A stretch of 64,000 nucleotides of DNA from Puffinus mauretanicus (lineage: Eukaryota; Chordata; Aves; Procellariiformes; Procellariidae): assembly GCA_023333565.1 (NCBI GenBank), contig JAJKFH010003493.1, positions 992,001 to 1,056,000 on the forward strand, given 5' to 3'. How positions within the stretch are numbered: position 1 is the stretch's first letter; each line of letters starts with the position of its first letter. Positions 26,205 through 38,509 of the stretch are shown here, one piece after another. The notes under the pieces were generated by a model that was given only the letters and a program-made list of their open reading frames with translations, ran no database searches and was not told the origin of the DNA. Made by a program: the position numbers and the translations under genes.

Positions 26205-26237
26205 TCTTTCTCTCTCTCTCTCTCTCTCACACACACA
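26205..26237. repeat. (TC)n/(AC)n compound microsatellite
   Basis: A nearly pure TC tract passes directly into a short AC tract. It is probably length-variable. Confidence 0.95.
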
Positions 26238-29200
26238 GAGTAGAGTTCAGTCTTCATCCTTATTTCTTGAGACGTCATGAATATACTTTAAGTGTCTCAG
26301 ACTATCTCTGTGAACAAACTTAGGACTCCAGCTATTCAGAACATATTTGTCAAGCTTGGGTGCCTAAAACTTGCCACAAAATACTGACATTTTAGCATGT
26401 AAAATTTTCAAAAATGCTCCACTACCTGAGTTCTGTGGAGTTCTGGTGATGGCAAGACACCTGAGGCCCACCTTCCTGCGTAAACCTGGTTCTGGTGTAG
26501 TCCTACTGCTGCCTTCCCCCCTAGGAGATGCAGCTTTTACCAAGAGTAGCTTTGCCAGCGGGACTAACAATGCTTTGTCCCTCCAGTCCCTTCCCCTGTG
26601 GCATGAACCAGTCCAAGGTGTGTGTCTGTGTGATACGATGTGATCACAGCTGTGCCCCCCCTTGGTCTAGATCACTACTGATGTCCACCCAAACTTCTAT
26701 CAGCGAAACACCTTTTTTTTGCCACATTTGTATCAGTTCCCAGAAAGAAATAAGCTTTTACAGGCAAGAAGTAGTTTTTTAACTGTGTCTGTGCTAGCAC
26801 TCTTGCTGACATTAGCGATGCTGCACTAAAATCACACCTCTAACCAACTCCGTGCTACACGCTGCTTTACCAGCAAAAGTTTCTAGTGCAGTCCTGCTGT
26901 CATGTAGTCCTCCATGTCAATTTGGTGCTAAATATAGGTGCTATGTGTGAAAATTTTGGCCTACCTGCCGTGCTTAAGAGAAGTCAACGATAACCCTCAG
27001 TTGGGTTAAGGTTCCTCTAGCAAAGTACAAACATGTTACCAACGAAAACAAATCATGTCTACGCTTGAGATGAGCACGGATTTTTTTTTTTTAAACAAGC
27101 AAATGTGACACATATAAAAGTGTGGGACAAATAACACTTAGATAGGCTTAGAAGGCACTGAGCAGTGTACTTCCGTCAGTGGCTTCCCTGTTAGCTGTCA
27201 GGACAGACATTTTGTGTATGTGATCGCGGAGAGCCCAGCCTTGCCCGGACTGACTTCCCTCTGCTCCCACTGAGACTAGCGGGAGGTGAAGGTGTTGAAT
27301 ACATTGAACAAAAGAAAAATAGCTCTAGGCCTGAGTTGTCTCTTAACAATTAAAGATAGTAAAAATATATCTTAAAGACACATATTAAAGATAGCAAGAG
27401 CCTGAAAAGGGCACCTAATTTTTAAGTTATATAATACCACTGAAGCTGACCTATTGGCACCCTTTCCACCCTGCACCAGCTCTGGTGCTCTTCGGATCCC
27501 ACGCTGCAGTGGCCGAACTCGCTGAACCAACAGAACATTATGCAGCAAAAGTATCAATAGTTTATTGCGGAATTTGTGAATCAAATTAGCTCCAGAGCTG
27601 CTGCCACAGAGTGGGAGCGTAAGGCTGGAAGAGGTGATTTGGGAATGGGAGGTACCAGTAGTGGTGGAGCAAGGGGGAAGCAGATCTCTCCTTTCGGGTG
27701 ATGGCAAGTTATTAGAGCATCTCAGACGTGAGTTTCGCCCATATTTTCAGCAATCTTGTACGTAATTCTGCTCAGATCTTATTTCAACATGTGATTTATC
27801 AGTCACAAAATCAGAGATGTATGCATAAAATTTTATGATAATACAATAAACCTAGGCTACATTATGGGTGTTCTTACTTTTCCATAGGTCTTGGGCACCA
27901 AATGCAGCTGTCAGTGGAAAGATATTTGAGTTGTTCAACAAGTTGAATTTTTATTTAACTGAAAAGCTTGCCGTTTTAGATGACTCCTGCATATGTAAGA
28001 TAATCAGAATGAGATACTGCAATTTAAGGAACAAATTCTGACAAGTCACAAATGTGAAAAAGTGGCAAATGTAAACATTTTGGATTTGAAATTAAGTGAT
28101 CTGATGTTAAAATAGAAACAAAATTTAAGGCTGACAGAGGGCATTTTCTCGTTTCAATCAATTGAGTTGGAAAGGTGGGAAGATTAATCAAAATCACCAC
28201 TTGCATGTGGAAACTGTGAAAGGAATACATACTTCTAATGGAAAAAAAAATCAAATAGCTTAAATATTGATGTACATATTCATTATGGCATTCTGTGTAT
28301 GCTTTAATTTATCCTATAGTCTGTCTGTCTTGTATCCTTCCGTTCTTCCTCTTCCCACCTCCCTTGTTACTTGTTAGGTGATTTACTTAACACTTTGCAA
28401 ATGCCTCTCCTGTGCTATGCATATTCAATTTATCAGAGCTTCTCAGAACAGGTGTCCTCAGGAAAGGAAGTCTTTTTCTTCCTAGCCACACTTTCTCTAT
28501 ACAAACAGCGAACTGCAGTAATTGTCTCAAGAATTTGGAGAGTCAGACAGCAAAGGCAAAGGTCCTCTTTTTTGCCTTGTCTAGCAAATGTGCTGATTCA
28601 CTGCCATTACTTACTTCAGAGCATTAGTTCCTCTTCACAAGTAAAAGAAAAGTTCTTCACTGGCGGTAAGAAAAGAGGGTGTTTTTCCTTGCTGTTCAAC
28701 TGGGGACTCCTACTGCCCTGGCAGTCTCTAAGTTGAATTTCTTTTAAGAATCAAATTTTCGGAAGTGCGAAGTCCTTTGCTCTGCTGAATTAATCAAGAT
28801 TTTATAATTAGCTTCAGTGGGACAAAATCGAACCAACAATGGGTACACTGCAAAATCCAATCCTGTATCTTTTGTATTTTCACTGTTGTTTTTCTGTCTC
28901 TCCTCCCACCCCCATTTCTGCAGACTGCTTCCAGGAAGAGGCAACCATCAGACACTGAAGTTGTGTTATAGTGTGAGAGGAGTGTTCAGCTCAGAAAGAA
29001 ATTTCTCTCTCTTTGCTTTCACCAGCAAATATATTTTGGTTTCCCAGCCTCTCTTGCACCAGCAGGGTACTGCTTTGCAGTGCCAGTGTATTTGCATTAC
29101 TCCTCCATGTTTGTGCTTTAGCCTCTGTCAATGGCATGGCATAACGCATGGTAAAATAACTCATGTAGGTTCCCGACTCAGAGAAGCGTAATCTTCCACC

Positions 29201-31938
29201 ATTTGATTCCGAAGAGTCCTGTGAGGCATCTCATGGGAAAACAAAAGCTCTCTTGCTTTCTCAGGAGTTTTTGGAATGTTTTAACTTTAGATTCTACTGT
29301 GGTGTCACCCGCTTCAAAACTTTGGTACTTGTAGATATTCGCATAGTACAGGAGTTAATTGTTTCTCTCCTTTCCCTTTTTTTTTCCCTTCAGTAATTCC
29401 TCTTCATCTTTTTTGCACATTGAAGGCAAAGGAATAAAGATAAATGAAAAGCTAGCATGATGGAAATCCATCACAAGTTTTACACTGCAACATTGGTTTG
29501 CTTTTAATGCAAGGATACTTTTGTACAAAATAGAGCTCACAGGAGGAAGGCAAGCCTGGAGTTTCTTATATTGGATCATTTTAAAAGAAATCTCTGATAG
29601 CTTACAAACCCCATATACCCTCTTCCCAAATCATTTCAGTATTTCATAGTACCCCTGTAGTTAGTCCCATGAGCTGTCCTTTTGTTTGTGTGACTCACAG
29701 TTAGAGGGTCCCCTCAGCTTAGGCACGCAAAAAGCGGACACTTAACAGTGCTGCTTTGAGAAAGCACTACACTGCAAAATATGCATGCATGTGCTTGGCA
29801 GAGCGCGAGTTTGATTCTGCAAAACAATGAACGCTGCTTCTGATCCAAGAAGCCCTGTCCTTAAGGATGTGTGTTAATAACATACTTGTTACATATGTGT
29901 AGGCTGAGGGCTTCATTCTGGGTGATTGTCTGGACTGAAAGTGGGACATGCCAGACTACAGGATTTGTGTAGCTCGTGGTTCTTCTCAGAGCTACAGTGC
30001 ATGAGCAGCTTTGAGAAACCTGTCTCAATTTCCACATCTGGGCATGCAAAAATTTAGGCATCGAAAATTAGAGATCTCTTGTGAAAATGTGAACCTTGAC
30101 TATGCCATGTTTTTCAGTGTGCTATCAGAGCCAACTGCAAAAACACATTTTACATACTGAAAAAGAAATCAAATGTTTACAGTGTCACAGAAACTACTGA
30201 AGAGATTTGCTTATCGTAACCAGGCAAGCATTTAAAATAAAAATTGGTTGCATTTTCTGTCAGTGATGGCCTTTGCTAAGAAACAAAAATTGAAAGTAGC
30301 ATAACTTGAAGGCAGTGAAGCGGTTAAGAAAAGAGAGGATATGGGGAAAGCTTGAGACCTTTTGAGAGGTGGGCTCTGATGGATTTATTTAGGGTGATTT
30401 AAGACACTATTGACCCAAATACCTATTCTGCTCTTTGGCTGGAGTTTGTATCTCCATTTGTAGGTGCCAGAAAGAAGCTCTTACTTGTACATCAGCTCTC
30501 CTGGGCCTCATTTCAGCATATGAGTGCCAGCCCACCTCTTCTGGTAAGAGAGCAAATGGGAGAGAATAGGGGAAGATTGAGAGATAAGTGAGAGGTATGA
30601 AGGAAAGTAATTTAGTTCAGTACTGTCCTACATCTCTCAGAAAAGAAATAAAATAATTTTGTGCTGCGAAGATGAAGAAAAATGTGTGCTTAGTAATTTT
30701 CTTTCAGCTTTCAGGATCAATATTCTTCAAAGTGTAAATGAGCAGTTTAACAGAGAGAATTAAATGAAGGGCCAAGACCTATAACACAGCATTATTCTTT
30801 CACTTCAGCACAATCTGGTTTTAAAGGTAGCTGAGTCAGTCCCACACAGATCTCCTGGATTGTTATCAACCTCTACTGTTAAAGAAACAACTTGGTGATG
30901 GTTTCTATTGCATTCAGTAACTGCCAACCTTATAGCGAGGAGAAACAGGGCAGTTGCTGCAGTGACTGTCAGCCCCAGTTCTGGCCCTTATGGCTGTAGA
31001 AGCACGGCAAGAGTCTCACCAGGACTGTAAACTGTCACGGAAACGGTTCTGCAAGAGAAGCACCCGAAACCGAGTGGCATGAGCTTTATCTCTTCCTGAA
31101 CCAGATGGTTCACTCTCTGTTCACTGAGTATTGGTGGAAGTTTTACTGGAGTCGGGAAGGTGGGAACTGGCTTCTTTAGCCCAGTCCTGGTTTGGGGAAC
31201 ATATCTAGCTTCACACCATTGCAAAAATCCCAATATGCTTTGATTGACCCTGGTGATACTGGTCACATGGGAATCTTGCCGAATTAAGGACAGTAATTTT
31301 TTTATTAAGACTTGTCTATCTTTACCTTGAGTTCTGTTTTTACTGCAATGCAAGCCATGATAAAGTGGCAGGGCTGTGAAGCTTTCATCTTTATTTCATG
31401 GTGGGAGGGAAGAACAGAGAAGGGGACGAAGAGGGCACCTGCAGCCGGAGACATTGTGTGGGAGAGAGTACTCGTGCTAAGTGAGGTTTCCCTAGTTATG
31501 TATTTGCTCAGGGTGGAATATCTTCCGTTACACATTTTTTTCATTTGAGCTTACAAAATGTGTTCATAATTGGAGCTTTTTTTTTTTTTAAGTGAGTAAA
31601 TGTTTGGTAGAAAGATGACAAGACAGGTTTTGCAACAGCCTTCTGTATTGTACTTCAAACTGTGTTGATTTGGTTTGAACTGGTCACCTCCTGCCGCACA
31701 TTCATCATGGTACTTTTCAGTACGATGCTGAAGCCACAGACAACTGCCACGATAGAGTAGCTAGACCTCCCCTGCTCTTCCCTCACTACCTCTCTTGGTC
31801 CGTGCCCCTTCCCTTATTCCAGCTGTAGCAATCACTGGGCTCCCCCCTGAGTCAATTTAATTCACTGAAACAATACAAAACTGTCCTGGTTTTTTTCCCC
31901 TTTTTTTTTTCTTTCCATTTTAGTGAATTAGACTGGCT

Positions 31939-31961
31939 CACATCAGATTGGATCTGATGTG
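31939..31961. repeat. Perfect 10-bp hairpin
   Basis: CACATCAGAT and ATCTGATGTG are separated by TGG, giving a fully paired 10-bp stem with a 3-nt loop. The stem does not extend further. This could be a dyad protein-binding site or chance. Confidence 0.85.
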
Positions 31962-33639
31962 CAGAATAGCTGTACAAAGTCGTACCTGTCTTGTAAAACC
32001 AAGCCCTAAGAGTGTGTCTTCCTATAGATATCATTGAAATTATGTGGATTATTTTAAATGGTGGAGGTTTTTTTCCCAAGTGTCTGAGAGTCAACCTTCC
32101 TTTCATCTCAGGAAGAGAGAGTTAATGATATTGTGTCAACCTTGCTATCTATGCCTCAAGAGGCTCCAAACAAACATCCATTCTGTCCTCCTTAGATCTC
32201 CTGACATTAGAGAGACTTAGCGCTAAGACGAAAGGAAGGTAAGGGGACGTTGGTGTTTCTAATGTCCACATGGCAACACTAACCATCTCATTGAGGCCAG
32301 TGCCCATTTTTGGCAGTAATCAATTGCCAGTTGGCCAGACAAGTGATCACTGCATACATGCAGAGAAGCATCTGTGGCTTTTCAACATGTCCCAGAGACT
32401 GGGGATTCACAGAACATGTGGAGTAGAGTGATCTGAGCTTGGAGAGCATGTATGAGAGTGTCAGAGTCCATGCATGCATGCAGCAAGGCCGATTCATGGA
32501 AAGCCAAGTGAATCCAGAAAAGTGTTAGTCTTAATGAGCTAATCAACAGAGCTTGCATTGCAGGTCGCCGCTGGATGTGGTCAGATTCCCATCACTTTGT
32601 TCATAATAGATGTTGGCAGGTATGAGCGAGTTCATTCAGTCAATGCAAGCTCCAGTTTGTCTATATTTATCGGTACCTGCTATCAACATCCAGGATTAGG
32701 GTTACTTTTGAGTATAAACAAAGTCTTAGTTATCCTCTTACCTCAAGAGATAGTTAGGATGCAGTTAGTAAGCAAGTTGGGGAAATTAGATGGAACAGGT
32801 TTTTCTGGCATTGGGGCAGCTAGATGATTTGGCTTGTTGGTCATACCAATCAAACATTCTTTAAAAAATAATTTTTAAAACAGTGAATGAAAGTTCCCAG
32901 GGGAGGAACACATCTAGCTATTTATTTATTCGTTGAGGAACAATAAGATGCAGTAGGGTGCCTATTTTGTTATACAACTGTTGACCACAACAAAAATTTA
33001 GGCATTATTCCTTTCCCAGTAGTCTGTAGAGACAGACTGAAGGAGAAAGAGCTGAGAATGGGTGGGAAAGTGAGTGACCAGGAATTTCACATTGCTGTGA
33101 AAGCCAAGCTTCACTTTATCCTGTACAAAAGAAGAACAGAAGAACAGAAGCACCGAGATTAATTTAGGTAATCATCTAGAAAGGATGAGGAGGGTTAAAA
33201 AGCTCATAACCCCTTCTCTGAATCACTGTCTCAAAACCCAGTAGCAAAAACCTTGCAAGCCTTGAAAACAGGCAAACCTTAGTCCCTTCTCAGTCTGAGA
33301 CTTTTTTTAAGCACCTTTATATAAAAGTTGTGCAAGTGTCTGAATTTCAGAAGCGGGTAACTCAAGGAAAAATATTTTTTTATGCAAGCTAAATAAAAAT
33401 GCCTGTTGTTTGGCAATAAGTTTGTCCCATCCGCAAATGCCTGTCAGTTTATGTCCTGATCTGAGAGTCCTGTTTCCACACTGCAAACATGTTGATGGAA
33501 AAGTTCCTCCTGACACTATTCAGTCCTGCTTGTTCCTGTCTGTGCTGCATTAAAGAGACATTTTCCAGCACCTGTGTTCTCAGTGGTGCCTTCAGCAAAG
33601 CCCTGCAGATGAACCATTAGAAATACATGCTGACCTTAA

Positions 33640-34050
33640 CAAAGAAGGAGCCGACATACTTCACTCATAAAACTCAGAGAGCAATCAGACGGCATCCCAG
33701 TGACATTCATCACAGCTGCTGGCAACAGCCTTTAATTCATCTGGTATTTAACCAGGGTGAAATGCCCTGTAGCTATATCATGTTTGTTGGTGTTAGATGA
33801 ACCCAGCTCATCGCCCACTCACTAAAGTTCAGGATTTAACACCAATCCATGGTTTGCAGGCAGTTCATCTCCTGCACAAAATACTTGTCTCCTCTTTGTC
33901 CTTTATTATGTTTTCTGTTCTCCACAGCTTGTTTTCTAAACTCTCCTCTGCTCACCTCCAACATCTAATTGAATACCTTTGCCTGGATTTGAGAGCTATG
34001 TTACATTCTGGCACAAGTCAGGGATGCAGCCCATCAGTGACATAATTAAG
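33640..34050. promoter_or_regulatory. Candidate conserved non-coding element
   Basis: Repeat-free, balanced-composition sequence with TTTAATTC/TTAATTCAT-type homeodomain cores (near 33730) and no supported coding frame. The 82-codon frame inside it has no recognisable domain. This is inference from texture only. Confidence 0.22.
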
Positions 34051-34296
34051 CCTGGTGATTACAGAGAAATTTTCCAGCTTTCATCATTAGAAGTTAAGAA
34101 TAATCAAGACCTGAAAAATGATGTGTGTTTTCAAGGTTGAATACTTAATTCTTAAGTGATGTGGCTGTAGCATCCTTTTAAAATGATGGATGGGAATGGG
34201 AGCTAATTAAGAACGATACCTCAAATAATGGTTTCATGTCACATACTATGCGACAGTCAATGGACTGCTGAGTTTTAAAGAAATTAATTGGGCTTA

Positions 34297-34332
34297 TTCA
34301 GTGTGATTCTGATCCACAGAAATCAATGGAAG
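34297..34332. repeat. Possible fragment of the palindromic amniote repeat
   Basis: The stretch around GTGTGATTCTGATCCACAGA and AAATCAATGG resembles one arm of the short self-complementary repeats seen at 5.9-6.2 kb. It is too short and diverged for a firm call. Confidence 0.3.
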
Positions 34333-34516
34333 CTAATGCAGTTTTCCTTATCAGGGGCTAGAGCAAATCTAGTGGGTTAAAGCCCGTTGAAATCCTGTAG
34401 GATTACCTCCCCTGATTTTGTGAGACTTATGTCATGGCCTATTGGATCCTATCGGATATAGGATGTGTTGTAACTGAATGCTTTAAAGATGTAAAGTTGG
34501 AGAAGTAAAACTTTCT

Positions 34517-34584
34517 GGATGAAATCCTGGTTACACTGAAGTCTAAAAGTTCCTACTGATTTTAATGCGGCTGGTTTCATGCCC
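34517..34584. repeat. Palindromic MITE-like repeat
   Basis: The left arm GATGAAATCCTGGTTACACT (34519 onward) is roughly the reverse complement of the right arm (34557-34584, ending GGCTGGTTTCATGCC). The centre carries the complementary halves TGAAGTC and GATTTTAAT. This matches the known amniote palindromic repeat pattern in which a GAAATCCTGG arm flanks a symmetric centre. No coding capacity; probably a decayed non-autonomous DNA transposon. Confidence 0.55.
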
Positions 34585-35133
34585 TGTATAACTCTAGGTA
34601 CAAACCACACCAGTGGCTTTGTGACAAATTTGAAAAAAAAAAAATGCATGTAGCCCACATTTACCCACTTCATTTATACTGCTTCATCTGCTTTGGATCT
34701 ATTTTACCTTTTGATATCTCTAAGAGACTTTAAAAAATATTTTTTCTTAAAATTAACCATCTGTATAAAAAAAAAAATCTCTAAAGACTCTTCCTTCCTC
34801 AGAAGGCCAGCTTCATCACTTTCATTAGGTTAACTGGGAGCCCTAGACAAGTAATCTTCTTGACCTAGGAAACACACAAGGGGGATCTTGTGAATGATGC
34901 TAGAGGCAGAAGACAATCAACATCGCTCAGAGATGGAGCAGTTATTCTGGGCTATCTAAAAAGTTAAAAATAGTAAAGTACATTTTAATGGTTCCCAGCA
35001 TTCAAAAAGTGTAGGTCCCCAAATCATTAGGTTTTAAGTAATAGTAAATCTTGAGTACTTTTTAGAGAAATGGCATGACTTGGTTTCTGTTTCAGACTTT
35101 TTTCTCACAGTGTTGAAGGGTGGCAATGTTCTC

Positions 35134-35147
35134 TTTTTTTTTTTTTT
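35134..35147. repeat. Poly-T tract (14 T)
   Basis: A plain homopolymer run. No adjacent retroposed gene or SINE was recognised. Confidence 0.95.
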
Positions 35148-36316
35148 CCCAGACCAAAGAATATTGAGGTTCCCGGATAATCACTTGACACTGAGAATTT
35201 GATATATAGACAGAACACCAGGTACAGTGAGATTTGTGTTAAATCCATAACAGGTAGCACAACTGAACATTGTCAAAATAGTAGAATTAACTTTGGCAAA
35301 GTGTGAAGGGAACACAAGTGGACGGTAAAGAAAAGAGAAAAATCAAATACATCTTTGAATTGACAATGATGCTCAACTTAAAATTATTGAACGATTTGCA
35401 CTTCATAAAATTGGCTTTCTTAAGATCATGCTCAACTTATTATTCCTAATAATTTACTGCCATAAATTTAGCCCTTTTACCATTTATGAACTCACAGCAA
35501 ATTTTATTTTCCCAGTTCTGTTTCTTTTTAATAAGTAATTGCTGTGCTGTCCAGCTAAGAACGTTCCTTCTGGTGATGGAGTCTTAAACCAAAGTCCACC
35601 TTGGCGTTTCAAATATGTCATGTGGCTGATTCAATATGAAAGTGTTTGGAGGACTCTAAGAGTCTTGATCGTGAAAGGAAGGGTTCACAATTGCAAGTTG
35701 TAGTCTTTAAATATCTTAATGAAAGATGCCTAACTTCCAGGACATCTTAGAAACATCTACCTCTTGAAAGTGGAGAGCTCTGTGTTTAAAAGCTGAAGGA
35801 ATTATTTAGGTTCTTCTTGCTCACTGAGCAAACTGTCCACAAAGCAAATAGAGATGTGACTGCAGAATGAGTTAGTGTATACATCGTGCTATCTTAAATC
35901 TCACGTGCGCAGGAAAGCTCAAAGACGACATGCGCCTGCTTCAGCGCAGATTGTCAGCTTCACTGCTGCTGGATACGCTGCTGTTTAGTGTCGCTGTGTC
36001 TGCTTGTGGTGCATTTACTTCCAGGCTTGGTGCAAAGGGTGTATTTCTGTGTTCACCAGTGCTGAGTGATCACCTGACAGTGCTGGATCAGGCACTCTCA
36101 CTCTTGGGTTGAATTAACTGAAGTGCAAAAAAAGACTTTATCTTTATGCTATTCATGGACATGCAGGACTTAGTTAATACTGGGTGCCCTGGGACCCTGT
36201 GTATTGCTTTGTGTCCACTCGCTTGGACTGTGTTGAGGCTAGAGGAACTCCACTGGTTAGCTGATCTTTGTATACAGCAATATAACTGAGGCCAAGACAA
36301 GCAGTTTATAACCTGC

Positions 36317-36352
36317 TACCCCAGGTGAGATGCTTACCCCAGGTGAGATGAT
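36317..36352. repeat. 18-bp tandem duplication with splice-donor-like core
   Basis: TACCCCAGGTGAGATGCT is followed by TACCCCAGGTGAGATGAT, 17 of 18 identical. Each copy contains CAG|GTGAGA, close to a consensus 5' splice site. No exon is evident upstream. Confidence 0.85.
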
Positions 36353-36754
36353 ACTTACCCGAATAGATGTCATTATCAGTAAAACTCCTGTGGTGTAAAT
36401 GGCCCTTCATAGGGCCCCGATTGACACCCCCAAGGTGAGTCAGTTGTCACGGGTGAAAGTGTTCTTACCTTTGCCTTCTTATCCGTCTGCTGGAGATCAT
36501 GGCCCAAAGCAGGAATAGTACAACAGGGCTTGCTCCTCAGCCTAATTCACAGCCTGGTGTGTTAACCTAAGGAAAACCAAGGGTGGATTACATAAATATT
36601 ACAGCCCCTGTTCTTAAGTGGCAGTGCAAATTGCCGAGGGGGTCTGTGGCCTCTGACAGGAGAGGCACGTGGGCAATGGGGTGCGATAACTGCTGTAGCT
36701 GATCCACCAGAGATGGAGACAAAAACCTATGGGCCTCTGCCCTTTAGATGGAGC

Positions 36755-36769
36755 ACTCTCTCTCTCTCC
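36755..36769. repeat. (CT)n microsatellite
   Basis: A short CT dinucleotide run in pyrimidine-rich sequence. Confidence 0.9.
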
Positions 36770-38487
36770 CTCGAAGCTCTGCAAACACAGATCATTCAAC
36801 ACAGCCGTAGTGGGGAAAAGTGACACTGTTGTAGGCAAGCTCTCTGAATCTGTGGATTGGTGTATTCAAACAGTCCTGTGTATGACACCCACACAAACAA
36901 GTTCAAGCTGATTTGAGTCATTAGATACAGCTATTTAACATAGTGAACGTAGAACAGATAAAGCAGCTTCTTTGCTAGTCTCAACCCTCTACTGTCAAGC
37001 GCGTTGACACTTCCCACACTCCAGGATTGATGTTTTATTACTGTGATTTCTTCTCAGTCTTGCTGTTCTGAAATTACTCTTTTAAACCTGATTGGTGCTG
37101 CATAAAACAGTATTGAGCAGATCATGGGTTTGAAATACATACACATTTATTTTCATATGTATATGATAGGTAAACTCAGGATGAGAGAGAGACCTTCTTA
37201 AAATATCTTTAAGTGCACATGTAAAAAGTATGTATAGAACATGTACCTAAGTCCTATGGTGTTTCCTACGCATTTGATAGCGTATATGAATATTCTGAAG
37301 GTGTCACATAAATGAGGGGGATGTGAATGCAATGAAAGATGCAGTTTTTGTGGAGATTTACTGTAGGTAAAGTGAGGAGTGAAACAAGAAAAACCCCTAA
37401 ATGTCAGAGCACCTGTCTGGAGTTTTTGAAGCTGTATTTGACATTTAAACCAGAATTGGTGATGGAGTTTCGTTTTTAAGAACCAGGACACAGCATGTTA
37501 GAAGGAGTTTGTGTAGGTGGTTCATTGGAGGTTCATATTAAGATTAACTTCACAACGGTCCTGCTTCATCTTTGTGTGGAGAGGTAAAATGTGTGGGTTT
37601 GCAATACCAAGAGTTCTGGAGGATCTGTTAGTTTGAAAGACATTACAAGGGATATCAACAGAAAAGATAATCATTACCTTTGTCATTCTTATTGTGATTA
37701 TAGTCATAAAAATGATTCCATGTGAAGGTTAATTGACACATAGTATTTGCCAGTAATTTCTTCTCTTTCACCATTTTTCAGCTTGACTATTGTAGTTGCT
37801 TTGAGTTTTCTTGGGTTTGCTTTTTAAAGCTCTCATTATTTTACAACAAATGATTTTCTTTTTTCTGTAGTCAGGAGGGCAGTTCTGTTGTCTCTTAGTT
37901 TCCTAATTCTTTAAGTAAACATTTTGATGAATATTTTTGAATCTACAGAAAACAGAATTATTTTGTAATTATATCTGAATAGTAAAAAGTAGCTACATTC
38001 ACACAGAATAACAGTCTCAACAATTGACTCCACTAGCAATTACTCTAAATAATACAACGTCACTAACACGAAATATGAATCACATGGCCTGCCGGGACTC
38101 ACAGTATTTATATCAATGTACACTCCATCTAATGACAACATAAATTTGGTCTGTCAGTGAATTCCCTCTTCATTTTCTATTCTAAACTTTCACTGGGATT
38201 TTTCTCTTCATGCAACTTCCCTATCTTTTTGCTGATCCCAGGTTCATATGCTATTTGCCTTGTCTTCAGTAACTTATATTGTAACAGTGGGGAGAAAGAC
38301 ACTGTCAGTTTTGCCTAATGTTTAAAATGACAGGTAGGCCACTAAGTTGTACCATTCATTGTTGTCATTAGAAATGTGGGCAAAGGTCTCTGTTTCTTTG
38401 TCTGTGCAGAGGGCCAAATGGTCACGGGCATTTCTACATGACAGCCTTCGTAGAGAAACCCCCTGTGCGCAGATAGACGTAGATGGA

Positions 38488-38509
38488 GGGGGGTGGGTGG
38501 ATGGGTGGG
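38488..38509 (+). repeat. Strong G-quadruplex candidate
   Basis: G runs of 6, 3, 2, 3 and 3 are separated by single T or AT linkers. The very short loops meet the standard four-tract pattern for a parallel quadruplex. It continues into a short GT run. Confidence 0.8.

Larger units (their letters stand above)
25641..34296. other. Unique non-coding DNA, no gene seen
   Basis: No supported gene. Frames of up to 124 codons (for example 28817-29191 plus) lack any recognised motif. It contains one (TC)n/(AC)n microsatellite, one 10-bp perfect hairpin and one block with the texture of a conserved element. Confidence 0.5.

Noticed and set aside
35134..35147. Poly-T run as the tail of a retrocopy
   Set aside because: No gene-like or SINE body and no target-site duplication next to it.
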